A DNA stretch of 62,559 nucleotides, from positions 1-62,559 of the IMG/VR virus record IMGVR_UViG_3300045978_000256. One strand, 5' to 3'. Of the stretch, positions 23,597-31,116 are shown in pieces. The DNA comes from a virus. Each line of letters starts with the position of its first letter. Within the stretch, counting starts at the first letter, position 1. The notes under the pieces are model-generated. The model was not told the DNA's origin. It made no database searches and saw only the letters and a program-made list of their open reading frames with translations. The translations under genes were made by a program, and so were the position numbers.

Positions 23597-23686
23597 TCAC
23601 AATACACCTTTTGTTGTTGCCCATATAGAAGGATCTAATGTATAGCGATGATGTTTAATATAATGTTTTTCTTCATAAGACAACAT
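23597..23686 (-). CDS. 29-residue microprotein
   Basis: TAGGAGATTAGTT precedes ATG 23686. Charged and His/Tyr-rich (YEEKHYIKHHRYTLDP), with Trp. Stop TGA at 23597. Function unknown; the clear binding site is the main support. Confidence 0.5.
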   Translation of the reverse strand: MLSYEEKHYIKHHRYTLDPSIWATTKGVL

Positions 23687-23712
23687 AACTAATCTCCTAG
23701 TGATTAAATTAT

Positions 23713-23841
23713 TTAATCCAGCTTGTCTTTATGATTTTCTTTATACGATGCTGCAAAATTTGCCCCGACAAATAGCCCTATCAAAAACCCGACAAACAAC
23801 ACAGCAAAAAACATAAACCATACACCTACCATGCTATCCAT
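23713..23841 (-). CDS. 42-residue membrane microprotein
   Basis: AAAGGAATAATAT before ATG 23841. One hydrophobic helix with Gly spacing (VGFLIGLFVGANFAA) then a charged tail. The stop codon is inside palindrome 23703-23717. Adjacent to the PEP-CTERM protein. Confidence 0.55.
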   Translation of the reverse strand: MDSMVGVWFMFFAVLFVGFLIGLFVGANFAASYKENHKDKLD

Positions 23842-23842
23842 A

Positions 23843-24277
23843 TTATTCCTTTCGTTGAAACAACCATTGATATAAACCGAATATTCCTAAACCAGTACCT
23901 AGTAGCAGCATTGTTCCTGGTTCTGGTACTGGTGAGATAGGAGGAACATCATCTGGTTTTTCTTTCTTATCTTTTTTCTCTTTCTTATCATCACTGATAT
24001 TGTCAAGTGGTTTAGCTATTGCATAGCTTGGTCCAAATTGTACTTTATTCAATCGTAACATACCACCTATACCACCTGCTAATGGTTTTGCAGCAGCAGG
24101 TGATTCAGGAATATCACGTATAGATGTATTAGAAAACAGTAGAAAAAGTATTCCGGCCATAGTCAACGCGACAAACAGAACAAGCATAAAAATAGTCACC
24201 CATATATTTTTCTTTTTTCTTGGTGTATCATTGTTATTCTTATCGTCATCATCCATATAAAAATTTGTACCTATCAT
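23843..24277 (-). CDS. PEP-CTERM sorting-signal protein
   Basis: 144 residues, AAAGGAGATATACA upstream. N-terminal Asp/Lys-rich head, then a membrane helix (residues 26-47, VTIFMLVLFVALTMAGILFLLF), a soluble segment, a DKKEKKDKKEKPDD linker, and a C-terminal tail PVPEPGTMLLLGTGLGIFGLYQW..QRKE: VPEP motif, hydrophobic helix, basic end. That is the PEP-CTERM signal recognised by exosortase in Gram-negative exopolysaccharide-producing bacteria. Its presence in a phage gene with an additional N-terminal anchor is unusual. Possibly a decoy or surface-modifying protein; function not known. Confidence 0.8.
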   Translation of the reverse strand: MIGTNFYMDDDDKNNNDTPRKKKNIWVTIFMLVLFVALTMAGILFLLFSNTSIRDIPESPAAAKPLAGGIGGMLRLNKVQFGPSYAIAKPLDNISDDKKEKKDKKEKPDDVPPISPVPEPGTMLLLGTGLGIFGLYQWLFQRKE

Positions 24278-24291
24278 TTGTATATCTCCTT

Positions 24292-24687
24292 TTAATTACC
24301 CACAGGATAAAACAAACATCGAAAACAATGAGAACTTATTTCTCCATGTCCACACAACATAGGTGATGGTTCACTTTTTTTCAAAAACCAATCTTCATGT
24401 AGCCGATACGATGAAAATTGATAGCAATAGTATGCATGAGTATCTTCACTTGGGAATACAGCAGAAGATTGTAGTTCAAGTACCTTATCATTTATACGTA
24501 CTCTCCAGAATCTTCCATTGTTCTCTAATACTTGAACATCTACACGAATACAATCATTCTTTCCACAACATTGTAATTGATCATCGGCAAAATAATCTTG
24601 CAACCATTGCAGGTCATTGTCATCATGTGCCCATGTCACAGTAATTAATAACACAATCATTAAATAATTTAATAAGATTCGTTTCAT
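24292..24687 (-). CDS. secreted Cys-rich protein
   Basis: 131 residues. Signal peptide (ILLNYLMIVLLITVTWA), followed by CCGKNDC, RFWRVRI, then C-terminal HAYYCYQ and CGHG..SHCFRCLFYPVG. This CCxxxDC...W.V...H.C...CL(F/Y)xP layout is known in small periplasmic proteins of alphaproteobacteria. The palindrome 24659-24673 lies within the signal peptide and encodes LLNYLM. Probable envelope protein. Confidence 0.7.
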   Translation of the reverse strand: MKRILLNYLMIVLLITVTWAHDDNDLQWLQDYFADDQLQCCGKNDCIRVDVQVLENNGRFWRVRINDKVLELQSSAVFPSEDTHAYYCYQFSSYRLHEDWFLKKSEPSPMLCGHGEISSHCFRCLFYPVGN

Positions 24688-24806
24688 ACATTCATCTCAT
24701 AGTCTAAAAGTTTATCATCTAAATGAAGGATAACGTAACAGGTTATCGCTACACCTACATACAATCCTATAAAAAACGCTATCCCTACTACCACTACCGT
24801 ACCCAT
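24684..24806 (-). CDS. 40-residue membrane microprotein
   Basis: ATG 24806, GAGGCC-AAAAT upstream. Hydrophobic helix (VVVVGIAFFIGLYVGVAITCYVIL) then LDDKLLDYEMNV tail. Stop overlaps the start of the next gene as ATGA. Function unknown. Confidence 0.55.
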   Translation of the reverse strand: MGTVVVVGIAFFIGLYVGVAITCYVILHLDDKLLDYEMNV

Positions 24807-24851
24807 ATTTTGGCCTCATGACACCCATAGATGTTATTGCTATGTCTGTGT

Positions 24852-25337
24852 TCACCAATATTGTAATGCATCCTTCGGTGGAGGAAACAATATGTATCCT
24901 GTTGTTCGTTCTACATATTCAGCTATAGCTTTTTTAATATGATGTCGTGATGATTCTTTTGTGGTCGGGCAAAAAATACGGAGAAAATATTCTTTATAGA
25001 GTTTTTCTTTATCTCCTTTGTTTTTAAAGAAAGCATTCATTGCATCGTGTCCTGTCAATTTACGTATCCAATATTTCTTTTTGTATACTAATATCACTCC
25101 ACGAAAATGTAATCCTTTCTCTATAAAATATGGATCTTTTGCACACCAACCTGCAATACATCCTTTGTCATTATGTGGATTATACCACATACCGAAGTGA
25201 AGTTTATCATCAGGAATTTGATCATATACCCTTACAAGATTCAACCATTTTTCAATATCAGGCATATGATTAAACATAGGGTTTCCTTTATAACTTGGAT
25301 AGACTTCTACCATACCATCTCTATACACAATAATCAC
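24852..25337 (-). CDS. hypothetical protein
   Basis: 161 residues from GTG 25337, overlapping the upstream stop as GTGA. Contains WYNPHNDKGCIAGWCAKDP and YFLRIFCPTTKE; no catalytic motif recognised. Single domain, cytoplasmic. Function unknown. Confidence 0.65.
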   Translation of the reverse strand: MIIVYRDGMVEVYPSYKGNPMFNHMPDIEKWLNLVRVYDQIPDDKLHFGMWYNPHNDKGCIAGWCAKDPYFIEKGLHFRGVILVYKKKYWIRKLTGHDAMNAFFKNKGDKEKLYKEYFLRIFCPTTKESSRHHIKKAIAEYVERTTGYILFPPPKDALQYW

Positions 25338-25528
25338 AGTATATTTTCTGCAAGAACTACCTGCTCATTTTCCATAAAAGAAACTACGTACCCATGTCCT
25401 TCTTCTTTATTTAATGAAACAGCATTATAGGTACGTAGTTTATCCCCTGCATACACATCTTGTATTTTTAAAAAGAGTCTATTTTTATAATAAAAATAAT
25501 CTCCCCGTTTTAAATCTTTCATTGTCAT
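25334..25528 (-). CDS. hypothetical small protein
   Basis: 64 residues, AAGGATAATAT before ATG. DLKRGDYFYYKNRLFLKI..V and MENEQVVLAENIL suggest a small beta-barrel. No family recognised. Confidence 0.65.
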   Translation of the reverse strand: MTMKDLKRGDYFYYKNRLFLKIQDVYAGDKLRTYNAVSLNKEEGHGYVVSFMENEQVVLAENIL

Positions 25529-25531
25529 ATA

Positions 25532-25672
25532 TTATCCTTTATCTATAACAAGATCCAAGGGGTAACTATCATCTTCTAATAGTTCCCCTTCATATTCAAG
25601 TTCATCTACAAGAACATTTAACAAATGTCGGAGTTCTTCTATGATACTTAGGATTCGTTCTTTCTTATTCAT
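25532..25672 (-). CDS. acidic microprotein
   Basis: 46 residues, AAAGGAGTAACA before ATG 25672. Helical and strongly acidic (ILSIIEELRHLLNVLVDELEYEGELLEDD). Could mimic nucleic acid or act as a small inhibitor; unproven. Confidence 0.55.
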   Translation of the reverse strand: MNKKERILSIIEELRHLLNVLVDELEYEGELLEDDSYPLDLVIDKG

Positions 25673-25674
25673 TG

Positions 25675-25839
25675 TTACTCCTTTAAAGTAAATTCTATTT
25701 GTATCTTATCACGTTCATCATCATATTGTATATGCATACCATCAATGTGTTTGCCAAACCATTTTTCTAAATAGCGTTGAAGTATATCAGTATATGAAAC
25801 AGTCGTACACAGGGTATTGTATCTATCATAGTCAGTCAT
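25675..25839 (-). CDS. hypothetical small protein
   Basis: 54 residues from ATG 25839. YLEKWFGKHIDGMHIQYDDERDKIQIEF is mixed alpha/beta. Its stop touches the next gene's binding site. Function unknown. Confidence 0.55.
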   Translation of the reverse strand: MTDYDRYNTLCTTVSYTDILQRYLEKWFGKHIDGMHIQYDDERDKIQIEFTLKE

Positions 25840-25850
25840 TGATATATGTC

Positions 25851-26114
25851 CTAATAGTAAATAGGGAACTGTCTTTCTATTTTATCCAGTTCATTCAATC
25901 GTATAAATTCTTCATTTAAGCATTGTTGTTTCTGTTGCCATTGTTCCCCATTAATTTCTTCAGATTCAAAGTACAGCATTGTACCATTCATGAAAGATAG
26001 TACAGTGCCAGCATCAAACTTTGCTGGTTTACCTCCCCAACACGTATAGAATCCTACATAGGGAACTTCTTCTACCATATCTAAATAGTCTGTAAAACTA
26101 ATTCTTTTCATCAC
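25851..26114 (-). CDS. FMNG paralog family protein
   Basis: 87 residues. ISFTDYLDMVEEVPYVGFYTCWGGKPAKFDAGTVLSFMNGTMLYFESEEINGEQWQ aligns well with 29268-29513 (GYYYCAEGVPAK, VGFMNGDIYLC, EIGGKEW). Two diverged copies 3.4 kb apart. Overlaps the upstream gene. Function unknown. Confidence 0.65.
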   Translation of the reverse strand: MMKRISFTDYLDMVEEVPYVGFYTCWGGKPAKFDAGTVLSFMNGTMLYFESEEINGEQWQQKQQCLNEEFIRLNELDKIERQFPIYY

Positions 26115-26478
26115 TATCCCTTATCCATAAAAACCATTCAACAAACGAGTTAAAATGTTTCACAAATGGATGATAGTGAAACACATTCTCCTTTGAACCT
26201 ATCACCCACATTTTTTTACTGAGGATTAACGCTATCCCAAACTCTACGTGTCTACCACCTTTCGTATATTGTAATGGAGGTTCACTAAAGAACAACAATG
26301 CGTCAGCTTTTTGTATATCTTCTATATCTTCAAGACACGCTAGCTGTTCTCCGACACTATGATGTGCATGTATCCATCGTGAAGTAATCTCAATCTCTGG
26401 AATATACAGCTTGAGAAAATATTTAATAGCTCGCATTGTTTCTGCATGATCGAATCGTGCTGCTAAATACAATCGCAT
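26098..26478 (-). CDS. nucleoside 2-deoxyribosyltransferase-like protein
   Basis: 126 residues, TTAGGAGAATCAT upstream. LYLAARFDHAETMR (YxAxxF-like start), DIQKADALLFFSEPP and GGRHVEFGIALILSK (Glu as the likely nucleophile) are the hallmarks of the 2-deoxyribosyltransferase fold. Family members exchange bases on deoxynucleosides or hydrolyse nucleoside monophosphates or NAD-related molecules. The substrate is unknown here; could serve nucleotide salvage or counter a nucleotide-signalling defence. Confidence 0.75.
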   Translation of the reverse strand: MRLYLAARFDHAETMRAIKYFLKLYIPEIEITSRWIHAHHSVGEQLACLEDIEDIQKADALLFFSEPPLQYTKGGRHVEFGIALILSKKMWVIGSKENVFHYHPFVKHFNSFVEWFLWIRDSDEKN

Positions 26479-26489
26479 ATGATTCTCCT

Positions 26490-26514
26490 AAGAGTGTCTA
26501 CATAGTAGACACTC
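26490..26514. terminator. intercistronic hairpin next to palindrome-like sequence
   Basis: AGAGTGTCTAC / GTAGACACTCT, 11-base stem with ATA loop, followed on the plus strand by CTTTAATTATTTAAT, a degenerate copy of the dispersed palindrome. Lies between two minus-strand genes. Confidence 0.55.
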
Positions 26515-26538
26515 TCTTTAATTATTTAATATAATGCA

Positions 26539-26748
26539 CTATACGTTATCTTTTGCCCTTGCTTCTTTTTCAGCATTAGCCTTTAAGTGTGCTGTGATAT
26601 TGTTCCATTGTCCAAGAAGGTATCGTGTTTCTCTTGATGATCGTAAAGCAAGGGCATGAAAATTAGAATGAAGTGGGAACCTCTTATATTGTTTCATTCT
26701 CTTGAGACATTTTTCTAATTCATAAACGACTTGATCTGTTATGGTCAT
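26539..26748 (-). CDS. hypothetical basic protein
   Basis: 69 residues, ACTGGAGAAAAA upstream. Basic, helical (KCLKRMKQYKRF, ARAKDNV). Overlaps the end of the upstream microprotein gene. Function unknown. Confidence 0.6.
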   Translation of the reverse strand: MTITDQVVYELEKCLKRMKQYKRFPLHSNFHALALRSSRETRYLLGQWNNITAHLKANAEKEARAKDNV

Positions 26749-26851
26749 TTTTTCTCCAGTTCAATAACACAACTATTAAATTATATAATCCTAAAAGAAA
26801 CCCTACTGTCATTGCAACTAAAAGGATAGCTAGTATTATGTCCGTCAACAT
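26720..26851 (-). CDS. 43-residue membrane microprotein
   Basis: ATG 26851 with AGGGA upstream, overlapping the previous stop. One membrane helix (IILAILLVAMTVGFLLGLYNLIVVLL) and a basic WRKNDHNRSSRL tail that overlaps the next gene in another frame. Function unknown. Confidence 0.5.
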   Translation of the reverse strand: MLTDIILAILLVAMTVGFLLGLYNLIVVLLNWRKNDHNRSSRL

Positions 26852-27189
26852 TCCCTATTCTCCCAAGGAAAATACATACCTTTTTGATCATATTTACTTG
26901 TTGATTGTACCTTGATTGCCTTATATGGCGGTAAATTCCAGGCTATATACACAAGACTTCGTAGTATCTTACTTTTCTGTATAGGTAATGCTACACTCTC
27001 ATACATCTTTAATGCATAGTATGCTCGTTGTTTTGCTATGTTCCTCCCTATAGCTTTTTGACATTGATCCTTTGGTGAACAAACTGCATATCCTAATGCA
27101 AGGAGTTCACGATCATCATTATATAATGCACATTCGGTTACTAATGGTTTATCATATTCATTTCGATAATACCTGTAGGCTTCTTTCAT
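26845..27189 (-). CDS. hypothetical protein
   Basis: 114 residues from ATG 27189 (AAGGGTATCAT upstream); the longer start at 27240 would traverse palindrome 27203-27217. Basic, Tyr-rich with AYRYYRNEYDKPLVTECALYND and GRNIAKQRAYYALKMYE. Function unknown. Confidence 0.6.
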   Translation of the reverse strand: MKEAYRYYRNEYDKPLVTECALYNDDRELLALGYAVCSPKDQCQKAIGRNIAKQRAYYALKMYESVALPIQKSKILRSLVYIAWNLPPYKAIKVQSTSKYDQKGMYFPWENREC

Positions 27190-27212
27190 ATGATACCCTT
27201 GTATTAAATTAT

Positions 27213-27440
27213 TTAATACCACTCTAAATTGTCTGCACAATTATTTGTTATGTTCCCATCAATATGACGTACTTTAGATTTATTATCAGGATTAGGTATA
27301 AATGTTTGTGCAACTAATTCATGCACATAATGTTTTGTTCCTTTATTATTTTTATAAAGGATTACATACAAATAACCTGTTTTATCTTTATATTGTTTTA
27401 CAAATTCTTCTTCTTTTTTCTTCGTTTTAAACTTTGACAT
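27213..27440 (-). CDS. short HNH homing endonuclease-like protein
   Basis: 75 residues, TTAAGGAGAGCAT upstream. After a Lys-rich start comes YVHELVAQTFIPNPDNKSKVRHIDGNITNNCADNLEWY, the HNH core of free-standing phage homing endonucleases (HIDG, N-N and NLEW). Typical family members continue for 50-100 residues after NLEW; here the frame stops at once, with TAA inside palindrome 27203-27217. Truncated or minimal version; cutting activity uncertain. Confidence 0.75.
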   Translation of the reverse strand: MSKFKTKKKEEEFVKQYKDKTGYLYVILYKNNKGTKHYVHELVAQTFIPNPDNKSKVRHIDGNITNNCADNLEWY

Positions 27441-27449
27441 ATGCTCTCC

Positions 27450-27623
27450 TTAAAGTCCTAAAACCATTTGTGCATACGCTTGTGCAGCTTCTTCTGCATC
27501 TTCTCTTGTTTCATATGGACCATACACATGCATACCTGCTTCATCCCAAAAGTACCAACATCCCCCTTTATGATAGTCACCTGTTATTTCATCTACCCAA
27601 CCTTCAGAAATATACTGTACCAT
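27450..27623 (-). CDS. hypothetical acidic protein
   Basis: 57 residues, GGGGTAAT before ATG 27623. GGCWYFWDEAGMHVYGPYETREDAEEAAQAYA: an aromatic strand pair and a GPY-T-E-A helix typical of very small phage proteins. Function unknown. Confidence 0.6.
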   Translation of the reverse strand: MVQYISEGWVDEITGDYHKGGCWYFWDEAGMHVYGPYETREDAEEAAQAYAQMVLGL

Positions 27624-27631
27624 ATTACCCC

Positions 27632-27892
27632 CTATAGATATTGGCCTACGTTACCATCAGTAGTTTCTGTTTGTTCTTCTCCTGGTTCTGGATCAAATTT
27701 AAAATCACCTGAATTATAGAGTTCTCTATAATGTGGTTTCATTTCAATAGTCAAATGATTTTCAGGGAACTGATGTGCCCATCCAAGTACGGCTGTATAG
27801 ATAGCAGCTTCAACTAAATTTTCATCTGTCAACCACGTCTCTGTATTCGGTATTAATGCAATCAATGCTTTTTTAAATTGTTCTTTTGTCAT
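27632..27892 (-). CDS. hypothetical protein with acidic tail
   Basis: 86 residues, AGGTATACTAAT upstream. LTDENLVEAAIYTAVLGWAHQF helix pair, acidic C-terminus (DPEPGEEQTETTDG). Function unknown. Confidence 0.6.
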   Translation of the reverse strand: MTKEQFKKALIALIPNTETWLTDENLVEAAIYTAVLGWAHQFPENHLTIEMKPHYRELYNSGDFKFDPEPGEEQTETTDGNVGQYL

Positions 27893-27893
27893 A

Positions 27894-28187
27894 TTAGTAT
27901 ACCTTTACTATTAAACCTAAAGGAGTCCATATAGACCATTTTGATTCACAATACATACATTCCACTATTAATTCTGCCCACATATTATTTTTATGATACG
28001 TTAATCCTACTGTTGAACACATAGGACATCTGCCTACTTGAAAACACATTGCCCATACGATACCGTGACTTTGCTTCCTTCCTGTTGTACCATAGTAGGT
28101 AACTATGACATCATATAATGTTTCTGCTTCATGGCATTGTGCATTAAAAACTAGATGTTGAATACAATTTATTACCTTTCTTATCAT
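27894..28187 (-). CDS. zinc-ribbon protein
   Basis: 97 residues. CPMC (residues 54-57) and CMYC (77-80) with a strand between them make a zinc ribbon; an N-terminal helix and Cys/His residues precede it. It starts inside the previous gene with a weak binding site, so translational coupling is likely. Function unknown. Confidence 0.6.
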   Translation of the reverse strand: MIRKVINCIQHLVFNAQCHEAETLYDVIVTYYGTTGRKQSHGIVWAMCFQVGRCPMCSTVGLTYHKNNMWAELIVECMYCESKWSIWTPLGLIVKVY

Positions 28188-28707
28188 TCATCTTTTTTTC
28201 TACAAATTGTTCCCATAGTATGTCCTCATATTTATTTAATATTTTTATCAACATGTTATATGTGTACTTCTGGATACCAGGAGCAACACTTTCCCTATTC
28301 CCCCCTATATTAAGTATATCATACTTCCCGAATAAAAGCCACTCTATTAATGAGTTTTTTGCAAGATTATATTCATCTTGTTTATATGTCATACCAAAAA
28401 CAAATAATGGTTTATTATACTGCCCTGCAAGTTTCAACATTAATGCTGTACCAGGACTATTTAAAACTTTTGCAATGACCAATGTAGCATCACTTATTTC
28501 TATGTTTGCTTGTGTGCGTCTTTTATAAGAGTAAGTCTTATCTATCAATCCTAATCGTTTCTGTAAACGTACATCCTTGTACCCATTTTCATTTAAGTAT
28601 CCACTACATGCATACCCACCTGTATTAAGTCCTATATCATGGGCTGCACATAATGCTCCAAGGTCACAGCCTGTCTGACCTCCACTTATAACTTTCACGT
28701 ACTTCAT
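28144..28707 (-). CDS. MoCo-carrier/SLOG-like Rossmann protein
   Basis: 187 residues. Begins VKVISGGQTGCDLGALCAA, with GGYACSGYLNENG, SDATLVIAK and SPGTALMLKLAGQYNKPLFVF: the pattern of the putative molybdenum carrier family (PF12694), related to the LOG/SLOG Rossmann-like proteins that bind or cleave nucleotides. Actual ligand uncertain. In phages, such proteins might bind nucleotide second messengers; inference. Confidence 0.75.
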   Translation of the reverse strand: MKYVKVISGGQTGCDLGALCAAHDIGLNTGGYACSGYLNENGYKDVRLQKRLGLIDKTYSYKRRTQANIEISDATLVIAKVLNSPGTALMLKLAGQYNKPLFVFGMTYKQDEYNLAKNSLIEWLLFGKYDILNIGGNRESVAPGIQKYTYNMLIKILNKYEDILWEQFVEKKMNDKKGNKLYSTSSF

Positions 28708-28858
28708 TCTCTAATTCATGTTGTTGTTGATAATACACCCACCATTGTTCATAGTCAAAGATGTCATCTTCATCACCATCTTGCATTTCATGGGCAAAGA
28801 AATCAGGTTCATAACTATTCTTCATCATGAATTGTTCAAAACTTTCATCTCTGTTCAT
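28664..28858 (-). CDS. hypothetical acidic protein
   Basis: 64 residues, AAAGGCGATAATGAA upstream. Very acidic and aromatic (HEMQDGDEDDIFDYEQWWVYYQQQ). Overlaps the SLOG-like gene. Function unknown. Confidence 0.6.
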   Translation of the reverse strand: MNRDESFEQFMMKNSYEPDFFAHEMQDGDEDDIFDYEQWWVYYQQQHELENEVRESYKWRSDRL

Positions 28859-29061
28859 TTCATTATCGCCTTTACATACATGTCCACAACGTAACCATTA
28901 ATATCATCGGCCAACATTTGTGCATCATACCTATCATGAAACCCCTTCACTGGCATTTTTGCTTTTCCTTTTCCTTCGAATGTACTAAATACCCAAAAAC
29001 TTGGAACCCAATTTTCTTTGACTTGTTTATTGTGTGCTGTCTTTGCAGGTTTCTTTGCCAT
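28855..29061 (-). CDS. hypothetical basic protein
   Basis: 68 residues, GAAAGGTAACT upstream. Basic disordered N-terminus (AKKPAKTAHNKQVKE) then a compact FWVFSTFEGKGKAK and helix. Function unknown. Confidence 0.6.
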   Translation of the reverse strand: MAKKPAKTAHNKQVKENWVPSFWVFSTFEGKGKAKMPVKGFHDRYDAQMLADDINGYVVDMYVKAIMK

Positions 29062-29074
29062 AGTTACCTTTCAT

Positions 29075-29281
29075 TTATTTATTTAATATGCTTACATACA
29101 TATACTCAGTTATATCAGGTTTAAGAAAACCTATTCCTACTAATTGTTCTTGTACATCAAAGTTAAAGGTAATATATCCACACGTCACAAAATATGTATC
29201 AGGATTACATTCACACACATGATCAATTTTCATTTGATCAAGTGCATGTATTATATCAGTTAGGTTCTTACTTATATCCAT
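29075..29281 (-). CDS. hypothetical small protein
   Basis: 68 residues, AAGGAATCAA upstream. Contains CECNPDTYFVTCGYITFNFD. Mixed alpha/beta. Function unknown. Confidence 0.6.
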   Translation of the reverse strand: MDISKNLTDIIHALDQMKIDHVCECNPDTYFVTCGYITFNFDVQEQLVGIGFLKPDITEYMYVSILNK

Positions 29282-29513
29282 TTGATTCCTTGTCTAAAAA
29301 TTCTATAAGTTCTTCTACTTGTCTCTGCATTAATTCATTCCATTCTTTACCGCCGATTTCATCAGGAGTACAAAGGTATATATCCCCATTCATAAACCCG
29401 ACAATAGATGATGCATTGTTTTTTGCTGGTACTCCTTCTGCACAATAATAATAACCCATATCAGGGTTATGGTCGATAAGATCTTGGTACTGTTGGTATG
29501 TAATATGAGTCAT
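29268..29513 (-). CDS. FMNG paralog family protein
   Basis: 81 residues. Paralog of 25851-26114 (shared DL..HNPDMGYYYC..G.PAK, GFMNGDIY, EI.GKEW). Start overlaps the upstream gene and has a weak binding site. Function unknown. Confidence 0.65.
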   Translation of the reverse strand: MTHITYQQYQDLIDHNPDMGYYYCAEGVPAKNNASSIVGFMNGDIYLCTPDEIGGKEWNELMQRQVEELIEFLDKESNGYK

Positions 29514-29667
29514 TGAGTTTTACTTTCTCTTTATATTCTAATACTGCTTCACTACTTTTCCCACAAAAAGGACAAAAGATGTACGTAGGAAACCAGTCAG
29601 CTATATGAAACAATTTAATTGTTACCTGTCCACATCCACACAGGTATCGTATGCTTGTCCTATACAT
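29467..29667 (-). CDS. zinc-ribbon small protein
   Basis: 66 residues, AGAGTAACATA upstream. CGCGQ and CPFCGK pairs form a zinc ribbon in the first 36 residues; the middle IKLFH stretch carries a degenerate form of the palindrome. Function unknown. Confidence 0.6.
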   Translation of the reverse strand: MYRTSIRYLCGCGQVTIKLFHIADWFPTYIFCPFCGKSSEAVLEYKEKVKLNDSYYIPTVPRSYRP

Positions 29668-29870
29668 TATGTTACTCTGTCTTTTGTAGCAAACATAGCA
29701 TCATAACATTCTTTACAAGAATACGATAGAATATCTCTCCGAATATACATTTCACTTTTTACTACATTGTGGCACAAATCACAGGTATATATTTTTTCTA
29801 ATGAATATGGATCAAAATAGAATGGTTGATACAAACATTCATGTAACCATTTAAAGGCACTATTTTCCAT
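29667..29870 (-). CDS. zinc-finger small protein
   Basis: 67 residues, GGAGAAAGTATA upstream. CDLCHN and CKEC in a treble-clef-like spacing of about 20 residues. Overlaps the next gene by one base. Function unknown. Confidence 0.6.
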   Translation of the reverse strand: MENSAFKWLHECLYQPFYFDPYSLEKIYTCDLCHNVVKSEMYIRRDILSYSCKECYDAMFATKDRVT

Positions 29871-29886
29871 TATACTTTCTCCAACC

Positions 29887-30150
29887 TTATATGATTAAAT
29901 AGTTCCCATGCGGTATATAATTTTTCTCCATGAAATCATATACCGCATCTTTACTGAGATTGTAGACTATGACTCCTTTTTTAAATGCCTCTGTTCTTTC
30001 ATATGATAACATTGTGCGTGTTTCAATATATGGTACATAGACAATTTTATGTTCTTCATAGAAAGAAAAATTATATCGACGTTTATAGATGTTGTAAATC
30101 AATATATCTAATTCATCTTTATCCATTGTCCAGACCACAGTTTGTTTCAT
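29887..30150 (-). CDS. hypothetical protein
   Basis: 87 residues, starting as ATGA at the end of the kinase-like gene. VVWTMDKDELDILIYNIYKRRYN and GVIVYNLSKDAVYDFMEKN suggest alpha/beta fold. Function unknown. Confidence 0.6.
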   Translation of the reverse strand: MKQTVVWTMDKDELDILIYNIYKRRYNFSFYEEHKIVYVPYIETRTMLSYERTEAFKKGVIVYNLSKDAVYDFMEKNYIPHGNYLII

Positions 30151-30662
30151 ACAAACAAATCTTTAACTCCTGTCAATTTACTGGTACAAAAGAGATGATG
30201 AAACTCAATCAATGTGGGCATTTGAAATGATGCAATCATCCGTTGAATTACTTCATCTGGTATCTCTTTTCCTGTTTCCATGAATCTTAGCTCAAGTCGT
30301 TCTCGTATTTCATCCATTGGTGTATCAACATAAATTCCTACTCTTACGTAATCAGGAGTTAAATAATTTAATTTTTTTTGTCGTGTCTTTTGTGTAACAT
30401 TCACTTGATCAATGATGATATTTTTTCTGTCAGCTACAAATTCTGTGTATCTGTCATAGAATATTGTCTCTACAGTATTGAACCGTATCCTATTGAATGC
30501 ATCGTTATATGACCATCCGTGTACCTTTCCGAGTTCAATAAAAATATCATCAGTGCTCAAGATGTTATACTGTTTCTCAGGCCATTTCTTTTGGATGTTT
30601 AACGCTAATCGACTCTTACCACTACCAGGAATACCCATCAACATAATGCATGTTGGTTGCAT
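30147..30662 (-). CDS. P-loop kinase, polynucleotide kinase-like
   Basis: 171 residues, AAGGTCAAGAATTA upstream. Walker A GIPGSGKS at residues 9-16, STDD after strand 2, IIIDQVNVTQKTR (Walker B-type and the TxxxR motif seen in Pnk-type kinases), and a C-terminal lid with arginines. The fold matches T4 Pnk-type 5'-kinase domains; no phosphatase domain. Possibly makes 5'-phosphate ends for the two RNA ligases. The palindrome-like site at 30359 encodes KLNYL. Confidence 0.75.
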   Translation of the reverse strand: MQPTCIMLMGIPGSGKSRLALNIQKKWPEKQYNILSTDDIFIELGKVHGWSYNDAFNRIRFNTVETIFYDRYTEFVADRKNIIIDQVNVTQKTRQKKLNYLTPDYVRVGIYVDTPMDEIRERLELRFMETGKEIPDEVIQRMIASFQMPTLIEFHHLFCTSKLTGVKDLFV

Positions 30663-30850
30663 TAATTCTTGACCTTATACCGTATGTTAGGTAAGGTAGG
30701 AACTGATGATCCTACAGCCGTTACAGTATTAATACGTCCTTCTAATCTGTATACTAATGCACTCAATGTTGTAAGAGTGTTAGAAAGTTCGTGTACCTCT
30801 CTTTCTAATAAAAGAATACGTTGTGTTAATTCTTCTAAAGATAAAATCAT
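30662..30850 (-). CDS. coiled-coil small protein
   Basis: 62 residues, AAAGGAGTAAACT upstream. Heptads from residue 5 to 38 (LEELTQRILLLEREVHELSNTLTTL). Function unknown. Confidence 0.6.
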   Translation of the reverse strand: MILSLEELTQRILLLEREVHELSNTLTTLSALVYRLEGRINTVTAVGSSVPTLPNIRYKVKN

Positions 30851-31107
30851 AGTTTACTCCTTTGAGATAATGGTCCTAAAAGTTTCATTAGCTCCTGTGA
30901 TTTAACGTTAGTCTTAATAACCTTTTCTAAATCATCAGCTAGTCCTACTTTCCCTGTACGTTGTGTAAATGGACTCTTATAAAAGAGTGGTTGTAATTTT
31001 TCCCATATGTACTCTGCTGTGACAAGATAATCTTCCCAATCTTTTTTACAGAGTTGACAGAGTATATCCTGACACTTACATCGTGTTGCAGTTTTAGGTA
31101 AATCCAT
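30847..31107 (-). CDS. hypothetical Cys-containing protein
   Basis: 86 residues, AAGGTAGAACT upstream. N-terminal CKCQDILCQLC may bind zinc, the rest is helical and basic. Function unknown. Confidence 0.6.
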   Translation of the reverse strand: MDLPKTATRCKCQDILCQLCKKDWEDYLVTAEYIWEKLQPLFYKSPFTQRTGKVGLADDLEKVIKTNVKSQELMKLLGPLSQRSKL

Positions 31108-31116
31108 AGTTCTACC

